In this document: positions 35,301 to 46,114 of the stretch, piece after piece | How positions within the stretch are numbered: position 1 is the first letter of the stretch | Layout of the letters: each line of letters starts with the position of its first letter | Assembly (NCBI RefSeq): GCF_047663525.1 | Contig: NC_092606.1 | Coordinates: forward strand, 5,888,501-5,952,500 | DNA from: Anas platyrhynchos | Taxonomy: Eukaryota; Chordata; Aves; Anseriformes; Anatidae | Length of the DNA stretch: 64,000 bases | Direction of reading: 5' to 3' | Translations under genes and position numbers: made by a program | Notes under the pieces: generated by a model | Seen by the model: only the letters and a program-made list of their open reading frames with translations | What the model was told of the DNA's origin: nothing | The model's database searches: none

Positions 35301-35755
35301 CAGATTTCAGTATGCAAATAGGTCAAAGTATTTGTTGAGAGGTTGGGGGGGTGTTTACATTTGTTACTTCAGGCTTTCTTTTGAAACGTCTTAAATTAGA
35401 ATGTCATAAAAATTAATTTCTGCATCAAAAAGACAACTTTAATTCTTGCTGGAAAGGTCAAATTTGAGCACTGATGATGAAACTGAGCCAAGTAGGACTA
35501 GAAAACATGAGACAGGAATAGTATTTAGTAGAGTCAGCCTACTGTGAAAGACGAAGGCATAAAGAGGGCTCTTTACCGCTCTGCCAGCTCCCAATCTTCT
35601 TGAATCTGTTTCTGCCTGGCCTTATGGTATTCCTCTCTCCAGCACTTGGAGCAAAAGCCCTGCCAAGCAGGATTGCCATAGTAACCACATCCCTTCTTGC
35701 ACAGGAGCTCCGACTGATCAACGTGAATTCCTCTGCGTTCAGATTTCAGGTTCAT
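22979..35755 (-). CDS. RABGEF1: Rab5 GDP/GTP exchange factor (Rabex-5), complete coding region
   Basis: Minus-strand coding exons are 35755-35577, 33262-33096, 29043-28877, 26471-26390, 25559-25427, 25020-24929, 24579-24323 and 23377-22979. They total 1476 nt, or 491 codons plus TAA, equal to the human length. The protein activates Rab5 on early endosomes and binds ubiquitin. Seen: an A20-type zinc finger C19-x3-C23-x11-C35-x2-C38 with Y25/Y26; an adjacent MIU helix with L57/A58; the linker [20 protein letters not shown]; a helical bundle plus VPS9 catalytic domain (about 135-375) with conserved ASADDFLP and GYYFTNL, holding the Asp, Pro, Tyr and Thr needed for exchange; a C-terminal coiled coil (about 400-450); and a proline-rich tail ending QVYAG. 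No damaging change was seen. A further candidate cassette exon lies at 32054-32173. Confidence 0.97.
23446..23468. repeat. (TTA)n microsatellite
   Basis: About seven consecutive TTA units, just upstream (in gene sense) of the last RABGEF1 exon. Confidence 0.9.
24323..24579 (-). CDS. RABGEF1: RABGEF1 exon encoding the VPS9 catalytic core
   Basis: 257 nt. The acceptor TTTTACAG precedes ATATTATCGAG and the donor is AATCTG/GTAAGT. It encodes [18 protein letters not shown], the [17 protein letters not shown] motif and [10 protein letters not shown]. The Asp/Pro and Tyr/Thr residues known to contact Rab5 switch regions are all present. Confidence 0.97.
24929..25020 (-). CDS. RABGEF1: RABGEF1 coding exon
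   Basis: 92 nt. The acceptor CATAG precedes GGCTTTGCACTGG and the donor is ATTACAG/GTTTGT. It encodes [17 protein letters not shown] and [10 protein letters not shown] of the VPS9 domain. Confidence 0.95.
25427..25559 (-). CDS. RABGEF1: RABGEF1 coding exon
   Basis: 133 nt. The acceptor CTTTCAG precedes TGCCCCCTGAAAAAG and the donor is AATCAG/GTAAGC. It encodes [20 protein letters not shown] and the [18 protein letters not shown] segment. Confidence 0.96.
26390..26471 (-). CDS. RABGEF1: RABGEF1 short coding exon (82 bp)
   Basis: The acceptor CTGTTGCAG precedes GACTTAAGTATCGAGG and the donor is GGAAAA/GTATCG. It encodes [20 protein letters not shown] and KLQTRWK. The exon ends with A, so the junction codon becomes Met where human has Val. 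Confidence 0.92.
27757..28636 (-). mobile_element. CR1 LINE, 5'-truncated, relatively young
   Basis: Minus-strand CR1 inside a RABGEF1 intron, in the gene's own orientation. On plus it starts with the reversed 3' tail GAATCATAGAATCATAGAAT, and its 5' truncation lies in ORF2 at TKLGGVVD. The ORF2 C-terminal region is open throughout, with [35 protein letters not shown] and [18 protein letters not shown], then a stop at about 27849 and a short 3'UTR. It is much better preserved than the copy at 395-3345, suggesting a later insertion. Confidence 0.92.
27849..28636 (-). pseudogene. CR1 ORF2 C-terminal fragment (open frame)
   Basis: About 262 codons without stop, corresponding to the region after the RT catalytic box of CR1 ORF2. 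RT motif A, the FADD box and the endonuclease are all missing through 5' truncation, so it cannot make an active protein. The nearest ATG in this frame (28655) is in flanking intron. Confidence 0.85.
28877..29046 (-). CDS. RABGEF1: RABGEF1 coding exon with tandem NAGNAG acceptor
   Basis: The acceptor reads CCCAGCAG followed by AGATCCAAGAATCC. Using the second AG (exon from 29043) gives [17 protein letters not shown] as in human. Using the first (29046) adds one alanine. The donor is AAAAGG/GTAAGT. It encodes [20 protein letters not shown] and [18 protein letters not shown]. Confidence 0.94.
31738..31776. repeat. T-rich homopolymer tract
   Basis: Long T runs interrupted by single C, intronic in RABGEF1. 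Simple sequence only. Confidence 0.85.
32054..32173 (-). CDS. RABGEF1: Candidate RABGEF1 in-frame cassette exon (40 codons)
   Basis: On the minus strand a pyrimidine-rich tract and TTTATTTCAG precede 120 open bases that end at GAAG/GTAATG. The exon would sit between the zinc-finger/MIU part and the linker. It enters and leaves in phase 1, so inclusion keeps the frame and adds [20 protein letters not shown] plus 20 more residues ending WELASPTE. The start also has a NAGNAG (CAGCAG). The standard 491-aa human protein, as I remember it, lacks this segment. I infer an alternative exon, not a constitutive one. Confidence 0.55.
33096..33262 (-). CDS. RABGEF1: RABGEF1 coding exon
   Basis: 167 nt. 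The acceptor AATCTCAG precedes GCTTCAGCGTGAGG and the donor is AAGAAGG/GTAACT. It encodes [20 protein letters not shown], the end of the MIU helix, and the basic [12 protein letters not shown] segment. Confidence 0.96.
34105..34176. repeat. Local 25-bp direct duplication
   Basis: AAGCTGCTAAAGAATTTCTG at 34105 recurs with one mismatch at 34152, each copy followed by AAATG, an offset of 47 bases. Intronic in RABGEF1, near the A-rich region. Confidence 0.8.
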
Positions 35756-35762
35756 TTTCCTC
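35577..35762 (-). CDS. RABGEF1: RABGEF1 start exon (A20 zinc finger)
   Basis: The acceptor TTTAAACAG is followed by seven 5'UTR bases and ATG at 35755 with A at -3. The donor is GAGCG/GTAAAG. It encodes [19 protein letters not shown] onward, the zinc-finger cysteines 19, 23, 35 and 38 and most of the MIU helix. Confidence 0.97.
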
Positions 35763-38700
35763 CTGTTTAAAGAGAAAAGGGTTAAGAGACAGAAACGTGC
35801 TAACAGCCCGCTGTTTGAAGGCTCCTCTCTTAGAAAGCAGCCACCTGCTTTAATTATTGAGCAGTCAGTCCCATGGTGACACGGGAAATTCCAGAGGAGG
35901 AAGGGCAGTTACATAAGCACGCAGCCGCAGCATTAGCATACGTTTGCATGGCTGTGACCTGCAAAAAGGGCTCGGCAGCTGGCCGGGAGAACAGCCCAGC
36001 ACTGCCAGCCGTCCGGTGATGGCACGCGTCTCTGAGCTCACCCACACGCTGTTCAGCCACGCAGGGACAAAGCAGCAGGGGAAAGAAGAAACACAGAGCT
36101 GCCATCCCCAAAGAGGACTCGGTAAGGCAAAGCGTAAATAGCTTTGCACCCAGGCTGTTTGCACGAAGGGCAAAACCGGTGAGAGCTCAGCGAAGGCATC
36201 TTTGGCTCCATGGGATGTGTCTTCAGAGCACAGGGAAGGATCCCAGCAGGGTATGTTAACATGGATGAGGTGCATCACCATTTCACTCAGTGCTCAGGTT
36301 ACCACAGGGTTAAGCTACGCGTCTGCACCCAGCCCTACAGAATTCCCATAGTGACCACAACAAAAACACTGGTTTTGCACCACCCAGCCCTCCCCTTTCT
36401 TTTTTTACTCGACAGAAGCCAGCCCACGTGCCAGCTTGCTCCCAAGGGCATTCCAGCTACTTGGTGCCAGTTGTAAACGCTGGATTCATTTCAGGATAAT
36501 GGCAGTGCAGGATCACCTGCGAGTTTCAGGTGTGCACATGAAGACACCGGCACTGGGATCACACTACCGAAATACGCAGACACTAGAACAAACACCACGG
36601 GGTGCAGGAGGGCAGGTCTGGCCCCAAACTCAGCCCCTTTTCACCCCTGGATCCCCTAAAGTGCTCTTTGCGTAAGTTGAGGAAGGCATCTTGGTAGTTC
36701 AGGAACTCCGTGTTCCTTCAGGTGCCACATGTGAAACCAAGATGAAAAGTCGTCTCCTTAAAATAAAGAACATCAGTAGCAGTCAGAGCAATCTCGTTTC
36801 TCCCCAAGCGAACCCTGAAGTCCATACACTTGAAGAACGCAGTCCTCTGCTTTTTGGCATTTCTGCCCAGCAAAGGTCACTCACCCCCGGGAGCTCGGCT
36901 GCTCGACAGCCTTGGAAAGGGCCCCCAGTCCTTCCCGGAGCCATTCAGCAGAGGACAGCAGTGAGATGCACAACTGCCACTGCCAAAGACAGTTTTCCAC
37001 TCTACAACAGCAATTTTATTCCAAGCTGAATCCTATATGATCAATTAATTTAAGAGACTGATAGCGTTAAACATTCCCCGTTAATCTAAACAAGCTATTT
37101 TAAGTAATGGGAAATGTATGATTTTCTCCAAGGGAGGAACAAATTAAATATTCCATCTCATCTACGTAAGTATTAAGGCTCCCTCCTCTAACATCTTTAT
37201 CTTTGAAAAAAGTAATGAGTTTCTAAAAATAAGCTTAAAAATAGTTTTGTTGTAGACTTAGGTTAGGAAAACACTACAATTTAAGTATTAGAGCTTTATT
37301 TCCCTCACTGCCTTCCAAAAAATCCTTGTTTCTGTGCTATTTTCATTTTCTGATTCCTCTAATGAGGTGTTCACGTTGACGACAGCGCACAGAACTGCAG
37401 ACTAACAGTCCATCAGGCACCAGAAATTAGCAATCAAATTTTTGTCAGCGGCACAACCTGAAGCTAAACGGAGTAACGGGATGGGAATTGCATGTCGTCA
37501 GGATCTGGCAGCGCAGCCCTTTCTCAGAGCACCATGCACAGCCTTTGTAAAAAATTTTGAAACGAACGGGGAAGTGAAGGATTGCAATTTCCACAATTGT
37601 TCCTGACCTGCGGGTTAGAGGGACGGCTTCCCGGAACAGAAGCTGGAGCAGCATTTTGATTAAAGCCTTCTCTTGCCTGAGATAAAAACCCACCACACAG
37701 TTTTCCATACTCACAGCAAAGCTGACAGGCCTGGATGTCTCAGTTATAAATGCCAGAGAGCTATGAAGACATGGCAGATAAAACCCTTTTCGTAACACAA
37801 AGTTCAGAGAGATTTTACACTGATCTCTATCACGCAAGGAAATGCTCTCTCTGATCCTATCACCCACTAAAAGGGTCAAAGTCACGACAGTTTTGCAACT
37901 GGATTCTGTCACCCGGTGCCATAACCAAGATGTTTGCTGTACGTAACAAAAAGCACTGTGCTTCGGGCACTTGGATTTCTGGAAAAGGAAAGGACTGGAA
38001 CGAAATCTTGCCTAATCCCCACATTGACACCTGGCTTTCTGACAGCTCAGCAGCATACCCCGGCTTCTGTGCCACTTGGGCACTTTCCTATCTCTCCACC
38101 GACACACACACACGTCAGCTTTCAACATCCACAGGGCTTCAACCACATCCTGGTGTCACGACCACCTCTGGCATCCTGCTGACCCCTCCAGAACGAAAAA
38201 TTTGGTTCTGCTCAGTGGCACGGCTCAGCAGCTTGCACAGGAGGGAGCGAAGCAGGTCTCTTGGTAACGAGGTTCAGGTTTTTTGCATTCTTTCTGGAGA
38301 GGTTTGCAAGGAGCCACGAAGCCAAGCCACCAGAAAACGAGCTGTTCTTTTTCTTCCCCTCAAGTATTTCCAGTTGCAGTTACATCAGGCTGGGAGGCAG
38401 GACAAAGGAGGTCACGCTGAATCGATGTGCAGAAGTCACATGCTGCACTCAGAGCCGCGGCTTTTTCCTTTAAAGACAGAAAGGGTTCACAGCCACGTTT
38501 CACGTGGCAGCATTTACGTTTTAATACACTGAACCCAAGGAGTTTATTTAAACTGAATACGAACAATCCACCCCAGGTCAACTTTCTTGCAAACAAAAGA
38601 TCTGTCATTCCTAAAAGTGTTTTTTTTTTTTAGAGCATTTGGGGTCCTCAGAAGTTCCTTCTCCTTCTTCTGTTCCCATCTCTCCTTCCTTCTCCAACTA

Positions 38701-41700
38701 AAGGTGCATTGTTCTTTATCCAAAGCCCAGCTCCTCGATGGATTTGCATGGCCAGACCTTTTATTTGCATTCACACCCTGAATGTATCAACTACCCAACG
38801 CTCAGCTCATAACCCAAAAGAAAGAACAAACATGGGGTTGTCCTCGAGTCAGGCTCTATTAATAATGCTAATAATCAAGAAGGATCGAAGTACCAGAAGA
38901 TGATAGCTGAAGTTACACAATCTGGAGAGATGCCCTGCTCCAAGCATCCTCGTTGCAGCTCCTGCAGCCCAAATAAAACTTCTCAACAGCTGCAAGAAGC
39001 ACTGTTCCTCCCTCCCAGGAGCAAACGCCTGTGTAAATGGCTTATTTGTACTCACAAGCTGCTTTGCTCAAAAAATGCAAATTGTTCAGCTGTGAACGTA
39101 GTCAGGGAAAGCAGAAGTGACAGCTTCTTACAGATTTCCTCATAAATACCACGCCAGAGAATTTTCTGTACTGGTACTAGACCCCTCAAAGATTCACGTC
39201 CATGTTAATTAGCATCACCTCCCTGATGCTAAAACAGAAGTCTATAAAATCCTTTTCCCCATGTTCCTTATTTGCAAGTAAAAGCTTCTGCCCTGCCGTT
39301 TTCCTCTGACACTGGAAATGGAGAAAGGCTCAGCTGCTCTCCATACCCACGGTCTTTGAACCACCCCCAGCAGGACCACGTGTGCCCAAGGGGGTCGCTG
39401 GACATGTGCCCGACACCCGGACCCTCGCGCAATGCTGGTGGATGAAGCACAAGACACCGGTCACGCTGCGTGGATTGAAGACTTGCACATCAAAGGTCCA
39501 AAAAGGAGATCTGAAAGGTCAGATGTCCCTGCATAGCTTTCTCATCAGCATCCTTGTTAGATCCTTTTGTTAGAGTGCCCAGTCCGTAAGAAGATGGTAC
39601 GGTTTAATTCAGAAATAGCTTTTTACTTCCTTTAATGCAATTCGTTCTAAAACTTATACATCTTCCCATCAACACCGTTTTATATTATTATTCCTAAGCT
39701 CATTTATTTTTTTCCTTTTATTCAGTAGGATTTTGAGCACTCACATACTTCGAGCAAGTGTTTTGAGAGGCGTGCGATACCAACTCGGAGGTTTCTCAGC
39801 ACTTCCTCACACCCTTAGGTGCCTCCTGCCAAGTTTGGCATCCAAAAGAATATCCAGAGAACCGCAGCTTTCTTCAGAAAATGGAAACACATCATTCACG
39901 GGGGATAAGCCAGCTGTTTGCCCAGCAGTTCCTCCATGACTTTGTCATAGCTGCAAGTGAAAAACGTCTGGGGAAACAATACAGGGATTCGGTTACCACA
40001 GGCACAGAAGCAGACGTGTGAGCCAAAGCCAGAAAAACCAACTCTTCTGCAACATGCTGCTGGCCTACAGCCACATCAGTTTCCCTGAGTCGCACAGCTC
40101 GGTCTATCTGTGAAGATTTACTTAGGCAGACACAGGAACATATTTTGGTACAAGTACCATAGGAGAAAAAGAACCAAAGCATTGAGGTTGTTTGGAAGGT
40201 GGCTTTGTGTTGTTACGAAATCTTTTCTGTTGACCTGAACCAAGACAGTGTTCATTGAGTGTGGGTGCTCAATAAAACACATTCTAATTTCCACAGATTT
40301 TCAGTTTCAGGCCTCAGGAGCCCAAGTCTCAAATGGCAAGCACTACGGAGACATCTAAACCTACAAAGGGATTTTATCAAAGCGTTTCATCTTTAGGCAA
40401 CATCTGCAACCTGCAATCTACAACCTACACAGGCTGGGAAATACCTACAAGCACCCGAACGCACCCTACGACAGCCAGCAAAGCGCAGCACCTCGCTCAC
40501 AGCTCACCTTCCACCTCTCAAGGATCCAGTCCTGAGCACGCCAGGCTGGATGCCCGGCCACTGGCGTCTGGTTTGCTGCTGCGTAAAACCACTGATGCAG
40601 AAGGAACCAGGCTGCACCGGCACTGAATTATGCAGCCAGGTGTTATTCCACCTCATTTCTCTGATGATCTGCCATCGCACCCCCCTGGGACTACGGGCAC
40701 AACCTTCCCCATCAGCTGCTTCCCAACTCAGAGGATAAGAACAGAGCTCAGAAGTTTGCAGGCACTTGATAATCACACGATGCCTTGATTCTAGGCCAGT
40801 TACATCAAACAATCCTACCATTTAGATTCCCAAAAGCATACTCTCTGTCAATTATAAGGCCATAAATCCTCAGGCCATCTTTCCAGTATGCTGTAGAGGG
40901 CACCGAAGTAGCAGCAAGCAGCGATCCACGACGCTGCACCTTTCATGTCAGGCTCACGGCTCTCAGCAACAGCGAGAGGCTATAACCCAGTATTCTACAC
41001 AGAGCAGCTTGCAAAATAGCTGGAAAAATTCATAGCACAAGTCTTAAAGCAGGCATCAAACTGACAGCAAAGAGCGAGCGCATTCCTAGCCTCGCTGTAA
41101 AACAAAGAAGGGGCACCTCTCATCCAAACAGGAGCTGTCACCAAGAACTGATTTAATGCACACATGAAAGACTGCACTTACGTAACACGTTCTTTTCAGC
41201 AATGAACCTAAGATAATTTTCAGAACACTTTGGGGTTTGCAGAGGCTGCAGACATAGCTTTGGCTTTAGGAAAAGCACTGTTCATGCAATAAGGCTTGGA
41301 AGCAGCATGTCTTTATCTTTAGGTCTGCCACCACTGCCTTGTTTTTCTTGTTCCTTTCTAATGTGTACCTACCTTAATTCCCAGAGCCTCAGGAGGCAAG
41401 CAGATACCTTTATTGTCCATGCAGACCGCATCACTGCCAGAAGGACAAGTTATTGACTTATTCATACACTATTTATTAGTCCTGGATTGCTTAGGTCACC
41501 TCTGATGGAAGAGCTGGTTGAAAAGGCTCACTTATCATGCGGGGGTCTCAACCTACAGGTGCCTTTATTAAGATGCAATTGCAAGACAACATATAATTAC
41601 TACAGGCTGTGAAACACAGCTTCTAAATAACTCTGCGTGCAAACCCTGCAAATATAAGCAGTGGCTTTGTACAAGTGCTCTGTAAGCAAGTTTCAATTTT

Positions 41701-44700
41701 GGTACCAAAGTTCATTAAAATACATCTGTAACCAGGAGAAAACCTCACACAACAGACTCAGGCTGTCTGGCACAAGGTATGAGACTGCCTTGGGCTTGCA
41801 TATTTCGGTCTGCTGCTCTTTTGAGCAGAACATGAACATTTTAAAATAATAAAAAATAAAGAACGCTGTCTCCTGACATCTGAATTCCTCCTTGTTTTTT
41901 CCCATCGCTTTATTCTGTTTCTTGAAATCGAGTCTTCTCAAAAAAACCCTTGGCACAACTCATAGCAGCGATCTACACCCATCTTTCCCCTGGACTGAAG
42001 CAAATGCTATTTGGCTCTCCGAGTTTAAGCCTTCAGAGAACTTAATGAACAACTCGTAGTAATTCTTCTCATTAAAAAAACATCCAAGTGCTCCAAAGAG
42101 CATTCTCTGCATGGCTGGTACAGCATCACCCGCTGAAACTACCCATTTATGGCCAACCCAGGCATGGGATTTTAGAGCAGGAGAAGCAGCAAAGCTGGGG
42201 CAGTCTCCAAATGCATAATTCAGGTGGCTGAACAGCACCGCACTTCCCATCTGATCAAGAGAGGAGCAAGTCCCACCTGAAGCTGGATGGAAGCTCAGTC
42301 CCTGAAAATAAGCTTACAAGGAAGCCTAGGAAAGGCATCGAAACAGAGGGGTGGGAACTGGGTTAAGGTCTCTAACAACTGGACATCTGGGCTGTGGAAA
42401 AATAACACATCGATCTTAGAAGCTACTTCAGCATCTCAAATGAAAGTGATCATAAACAGATAAATTGCCTTATCTTCAAAGCCAAAGAAAGCATCTTTTC
42501 TAGCTACATGGTGCAAAACACTACCAGCACTGGTAACTGAAGAAGCAGATTAATTCTTTTAAGTGAAATATCTGAAAGCAAACACCCTGAAACACCAACT
42601 TGCAAATTATCCAGAGAGCCATCCTACTCTCTTCCATCAGCCAAGTATTTAATGCAAAGAACACCCATCGACCCAAATGCCACAACGTCCTTCAGAGCCA
42701 GGTAAGTGTTGAAATAGTCGTGACTCACACGCAACCTTAAACATTCAAGTGTGTAATTAACAGAAAGCTAATTAAACATGAGCTGGTTTCCTCCAAAGGA
42801 AAGGGTGGGGCGAGGATGATCTAAGAGTCACTGACAGAAAATACAAAAGCCATTGGACAAGCTAAGAATTAGGAAAGAAACAGAGGAGCTCTCTTTGGAG
42901 AAGAGATTGCATGAGTCTTCACAAATTTAGAGTGCATTTTTTTTGCAAATAAGAAACTTCAGCTATAACATTTGCTTCCTAGTATACACAGCACGGGTTG
43001 TTGACTAATGTTCTAGAGAAAATAAATAGTTGTTAACTGTATTTACGGACAAAGAGCTCAACCTGGAAACAACCACAGTCTTGTACTGTAATTTGGCAGG
43101 GGAAATGGCAACCACTGCTTCAAACGTCAGGAGCCTAATGGTCAGGAGGCTCCAACAACCCGCACTGCTCACGATCTGAAAGTCAGTTCACTAACTAAAG
43201 ACTGGACAAAGCATTTTCCCCCCTCCAATGTCAATACAGACTTCAGGCTACAATTTTATTTGTCCACATCAGATTCTTAACGACTGCTCTGCCAGGAGTA
43301 GCGCGGACTGATGAATTAACAGCCCATGTCTCCCCACCTACACATGGCTCACACCTGCATTTCTAAACAAAGTCACAAGAAACATCCAAAAATCACCTTG
43401 TACAGCCTGACTTGGAATTCAAATTAGAAGAGGATTACCTAGAACTTCTAAAACCTCCTCAGAGGTAGCAGCTAGCAGCTTCTACAGGCTTTACTCATTC
43501 TGCCAATGTCAACCACACTCACCTGGGTGCAGATTAAAAAGCAAGCTCACTGCACCCTCAACAAAATACTTCAAGGTATCTCAGGTGCCTGTTGTTTGTG
43601 GTGTAAAGTGATCTCAGGAATTAGCGTAATTAGCTTTATATTCTTATTCTTCCATTGTGTGTTGTTTGAGGGGTTTTTTGGGTCAGCAAAACACCCGTTT
43701 GAGCTATGATTCTCTTCCTAATCCTCTCCCTGTAAAAAAAACAATGTAATCATGTCCAGAAGGAGCCCCAGGTAGCTCCAGAAGACCAGGAGGTGCTCAG
43801 CACACTGCCCCGAGCACCAACATCGGGTGCTGCCAGCCCAAGGCACCACTTCATGAACAGCTTCACGACTACAAGAGCCAAGCAGACCAGTACAGCGGGG
43901 CCTCGTCAGTAACAGCTGCAAAGCACAACCGCCATAACTCTCCCTGCTCCCAAAACTTCCTCCAAAAACATCCCAGGCCCCACTCAGCCTGAAGGAACGG
44001 GCTGGTTTTGTCTCCAACAACCCTCCCAGCTGACTCAGCGCCCGTCACAGCGCTGACAGCGCCCAACAAGGGCAGCCCAAGCAAAATTAATACACCGGCG
44101 TCGAACCACACCCCCGTGAGCACTTTGGTTACTTCAGGCTCGTCACTCATCTCCCAGTATTTCGTCTCCCAGTGTTTCATCTCCCAGTATTTCGATTTCC
44201 AGTGTTTCATCTCCCAGCGTTTCACACCCTTTTGGGTGATACGGACGTGTCGCTTCAAGGCGATGACTTGGACGCTACTCGGGGTGCTTGTACGACGACG
44301 GACACCCACAAAAGCACCCGAAACGCGCCACTTGGCATCCAACGTGCCCTGCAAACTCCGCTTGGCTTGAGTTGAACGGATTTTGTTTTAAAAGAAGGCG
44401 TCCCACTTACAAGCAAAGAGCCAAAACCCCCTCGATCCACCAGGGAAAGGGGGAACAGGCGGCGGGGGCCGAGCTGCAAAAGTTACCGGCGACGCCTCCC
44501 ACCCCAACCACCACAGCGCACGCACGGAAAAGCAAAACGAGATGACTGAACCGTACCCGCGGAAAGAAAAATTGGGAAAAAATATAAAAAGAGAGAGATT
44601 CTAAGGAGCGGCTGAGCCTTAGGAGCCGCACAGGGAGGGAAGCAGGGCCCTGCGCCCCTCAGCCCGGTGGCATCGCCCTGACCAGCACCGGGGGGGCTCC

Positions 44701-44744
44701 CCCGGGCCGGTCCCGGTCCCCTCAGGGCCCGGGCTGGGTCTCAC
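35763..44744 (-). other. RABGEF1: RABGEF1 intron 1 (about 9 kb)
   Basis: Noncoding interval between the 5' noncoding exon donor and the start exon acceptor. Long chance open frames (up to 200 codons at 37930-38532) have no protein-like features. It includes a 15-bp minisatellite at 44148-44222. I recognise no transposable element. Confidence 0.7.
44148..44222. repeat. 15-bp minisatellite, five units
   Basis: Five 15-mers of the form CATCTCCCAGTATTT with alternating variants (A/G at the third last position group, one CGATTTCC unit). It lies in RABGEF1 intron 1, about 520 bases downstream of the first exon. The period is a multiple of three, which explains the spurious open frames over it. Confidence 0.88.
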
Positions 44745-44950
44745 CGGTTGCCGGGGCCCTCCCCGGGTCCCGCCGCGTTGCTCCGCTCCCCTCGGCCCGA
44801 AGCGGCCCCGGCCGGGCCCGGCGCCTCCTTCCCCGCAGCGGCCGCCCACGGAAGAGCGGGGACGTCGCTTCCTGGGCCGGGCCCCGCTGAGGAGGCTCCG
44901 GGGCTCGGCCCCGGTGAGGGGCAGGGAGAGGGGATTTGGGGACGAAAGGG
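44600..44950. promoter_or_regulatory. CpG island, RABGEF1 promoter
   Basis: Dense CG dinucleotides and GC boxes (GGGCCGG, CCGCCC-like) between AT-richer flanks, positioned at the 5' end of RABGEF1. Confidence 0.75.
44745..44830 (-). promoter_or_regulatory. RABGEF1: RABGEF1 5' noncoding first exon (5' edge uncertain)
   Basis: A strong minus-strand donor GCAACCG/GTGAGACC has its exon edge at 44745 inside the CpG island. It is the most plausible first exon for splicing to 35762. The transcription start is not visible; 44830 is a guess. Confidence 0.6.
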
Positions 44951-46114
44951 GGTGAGGATGGAGAAGCAAGGTCGTAGGAGGAAGGGGGAGGGAAAGGTGG
45001 GGTGTTTGAGGCTCCTGAGCAGCAGTCGCCTCAGCTCAAGGGTTGGAATCGCACTTATCGTAGAATATCGCCCTATAGCGTAGAGTATCGCCCTATATCA
45101 TAGAATCACGTTAAGGGTGGAAGAGAAATCCAAGATCAGCTGCTCCAACCGTCCCCCCCGGCCACCGGTGTCACCCGCTAAGCCATGGCTCTAAGCACCA
45201 CAGGGCCGGAGACACGGTCCAGGGAAAGGCTGATGTTTCGTCAGCTGCATGGCGAGGACGAAGGCAGGGACAGAACAGCAGGGACAGGACAGCAGGCAGC
45301 ACCTCAGGGACCCTTCACAGCACCTGTGTCCCACACGAGCTGGAGCTAGGAAGAGAGCTGCATCCTTGCGGGGCTCCAACGTCCTCCTCAAATTCTCCTC
45401 TTGCACTCTTTCCTCTGTGCCGTTCAGCGCCATCCCTTCTCCTCTCAGCCACAGCAAACCAGCACCCGACAGCCGCCTTGCTTTTGAATCAAAACTCTGT
45501 TTTTTTCCAGCTCAGACTGCTCCCATGAATGGCATGGGGTGTGCACTTATGCTGACTGCAGCAGAAAGAGAAAGAGCTGCTGCTATTTAAAACTTATTCC
45601 TCTTTCCCTTCTCGTTTACTCAGTGCTGTCACTTGGCGTGTTTTTTCCCCATTCAGCAGAGACATCCAGTTGCGAAAGCAGGTCTCACCTCAGAAGGACA
45701 AACAGGCAGCAAGAAAAAGGGCAGCTCAGTTACTTCAGAACGGAGGGAGAACACTTCTGAACGCAGCCAGCCAAGCAAATCCAGGAACTCAACTTTCTTT
45801 CAGAGCATGGCACAAGTAGGGATGGCTACTTGGACCTTTTCTGCGCTGTCTCACACGCATGGGTGGGTATGGGGAAGGAAGTAGAACTCAAATTATATCA
45901 TACCAGTCAGACTCCCCGGGCAGCCAGCAGACTGCATAAGTGCCATCTGTTAAGGAAGTGCTGATGAACAAGTTACTGGCTGGTGCCATTAAGAAAAGCT
46001 TGGGAGGGAGGCTGCTGTCTTAATTATCACTTGCAGTCATGCAAGGCAAACTCAAATCACAGAATGCAAAGAGAGGGAGTGCAGTAGCTGCAGACCAGGT
46101 TAGCCAGATTCCAA
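44951..46114. other. Intergenic, RABGEF1 promoter to KCTD7 3' end
   Basis: About 1.2 kb. It holds a short CR1 tail (45059-45202); otherwise nothing recognised. Confidence 0.6.
45059..45202 (-). mobile_element. CR1 3' end fragment with unusual tail
   Basis: Minus-strand CR1 terminus. The body (about 45099-45202) carries the reverse of the CR1 end (CATAGAATCACGTTAAGGGT, then GGAAGAGAAATCCAAGATCA and CACCCGCTAAGCCATG). It matches, in reverse, the end of the plus-strand copy at 57900-58065. Its 3' tail is two 20-bp units (CGTAGAATATCGCCCTATAG and variant) at 45059-45098 instead of simple 8-bp units. Confidence 0.8.

Larger units (their letters stand above)
23378..35576 (-). other. RABGEF1: RABGEF1 introns between coding exons
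   Basis: Introns exceed 300 bases at 23378-24322, 24580-24928, 25021-25426, 25560-26389, 26472-28876, 29047-33095 and 33263-35576. Only a CR1 copy (27757-28636), simple repeats (TTA near 23446-23468, T-rich 31738-31776, A18 near 34396), a 47-bp-spaced local duplication (34105-34176) and the candidate exon at 32054-32173 stand out. Confidence 0.75.

Noticed and set aside
37930-38532. 200-codon plus-strand frame in RABGEF1 intron 1
   Set aside because: No recognisable domain. It overlaps an opposite-strand frame of similar length and lies in an intron.
43869-44370. Repetitive peptide frames (KHWKSKYWEMKHWE-like)
   Set aside because: They are a translation of the 15-bp minisatellite, whose period is divisible by three.
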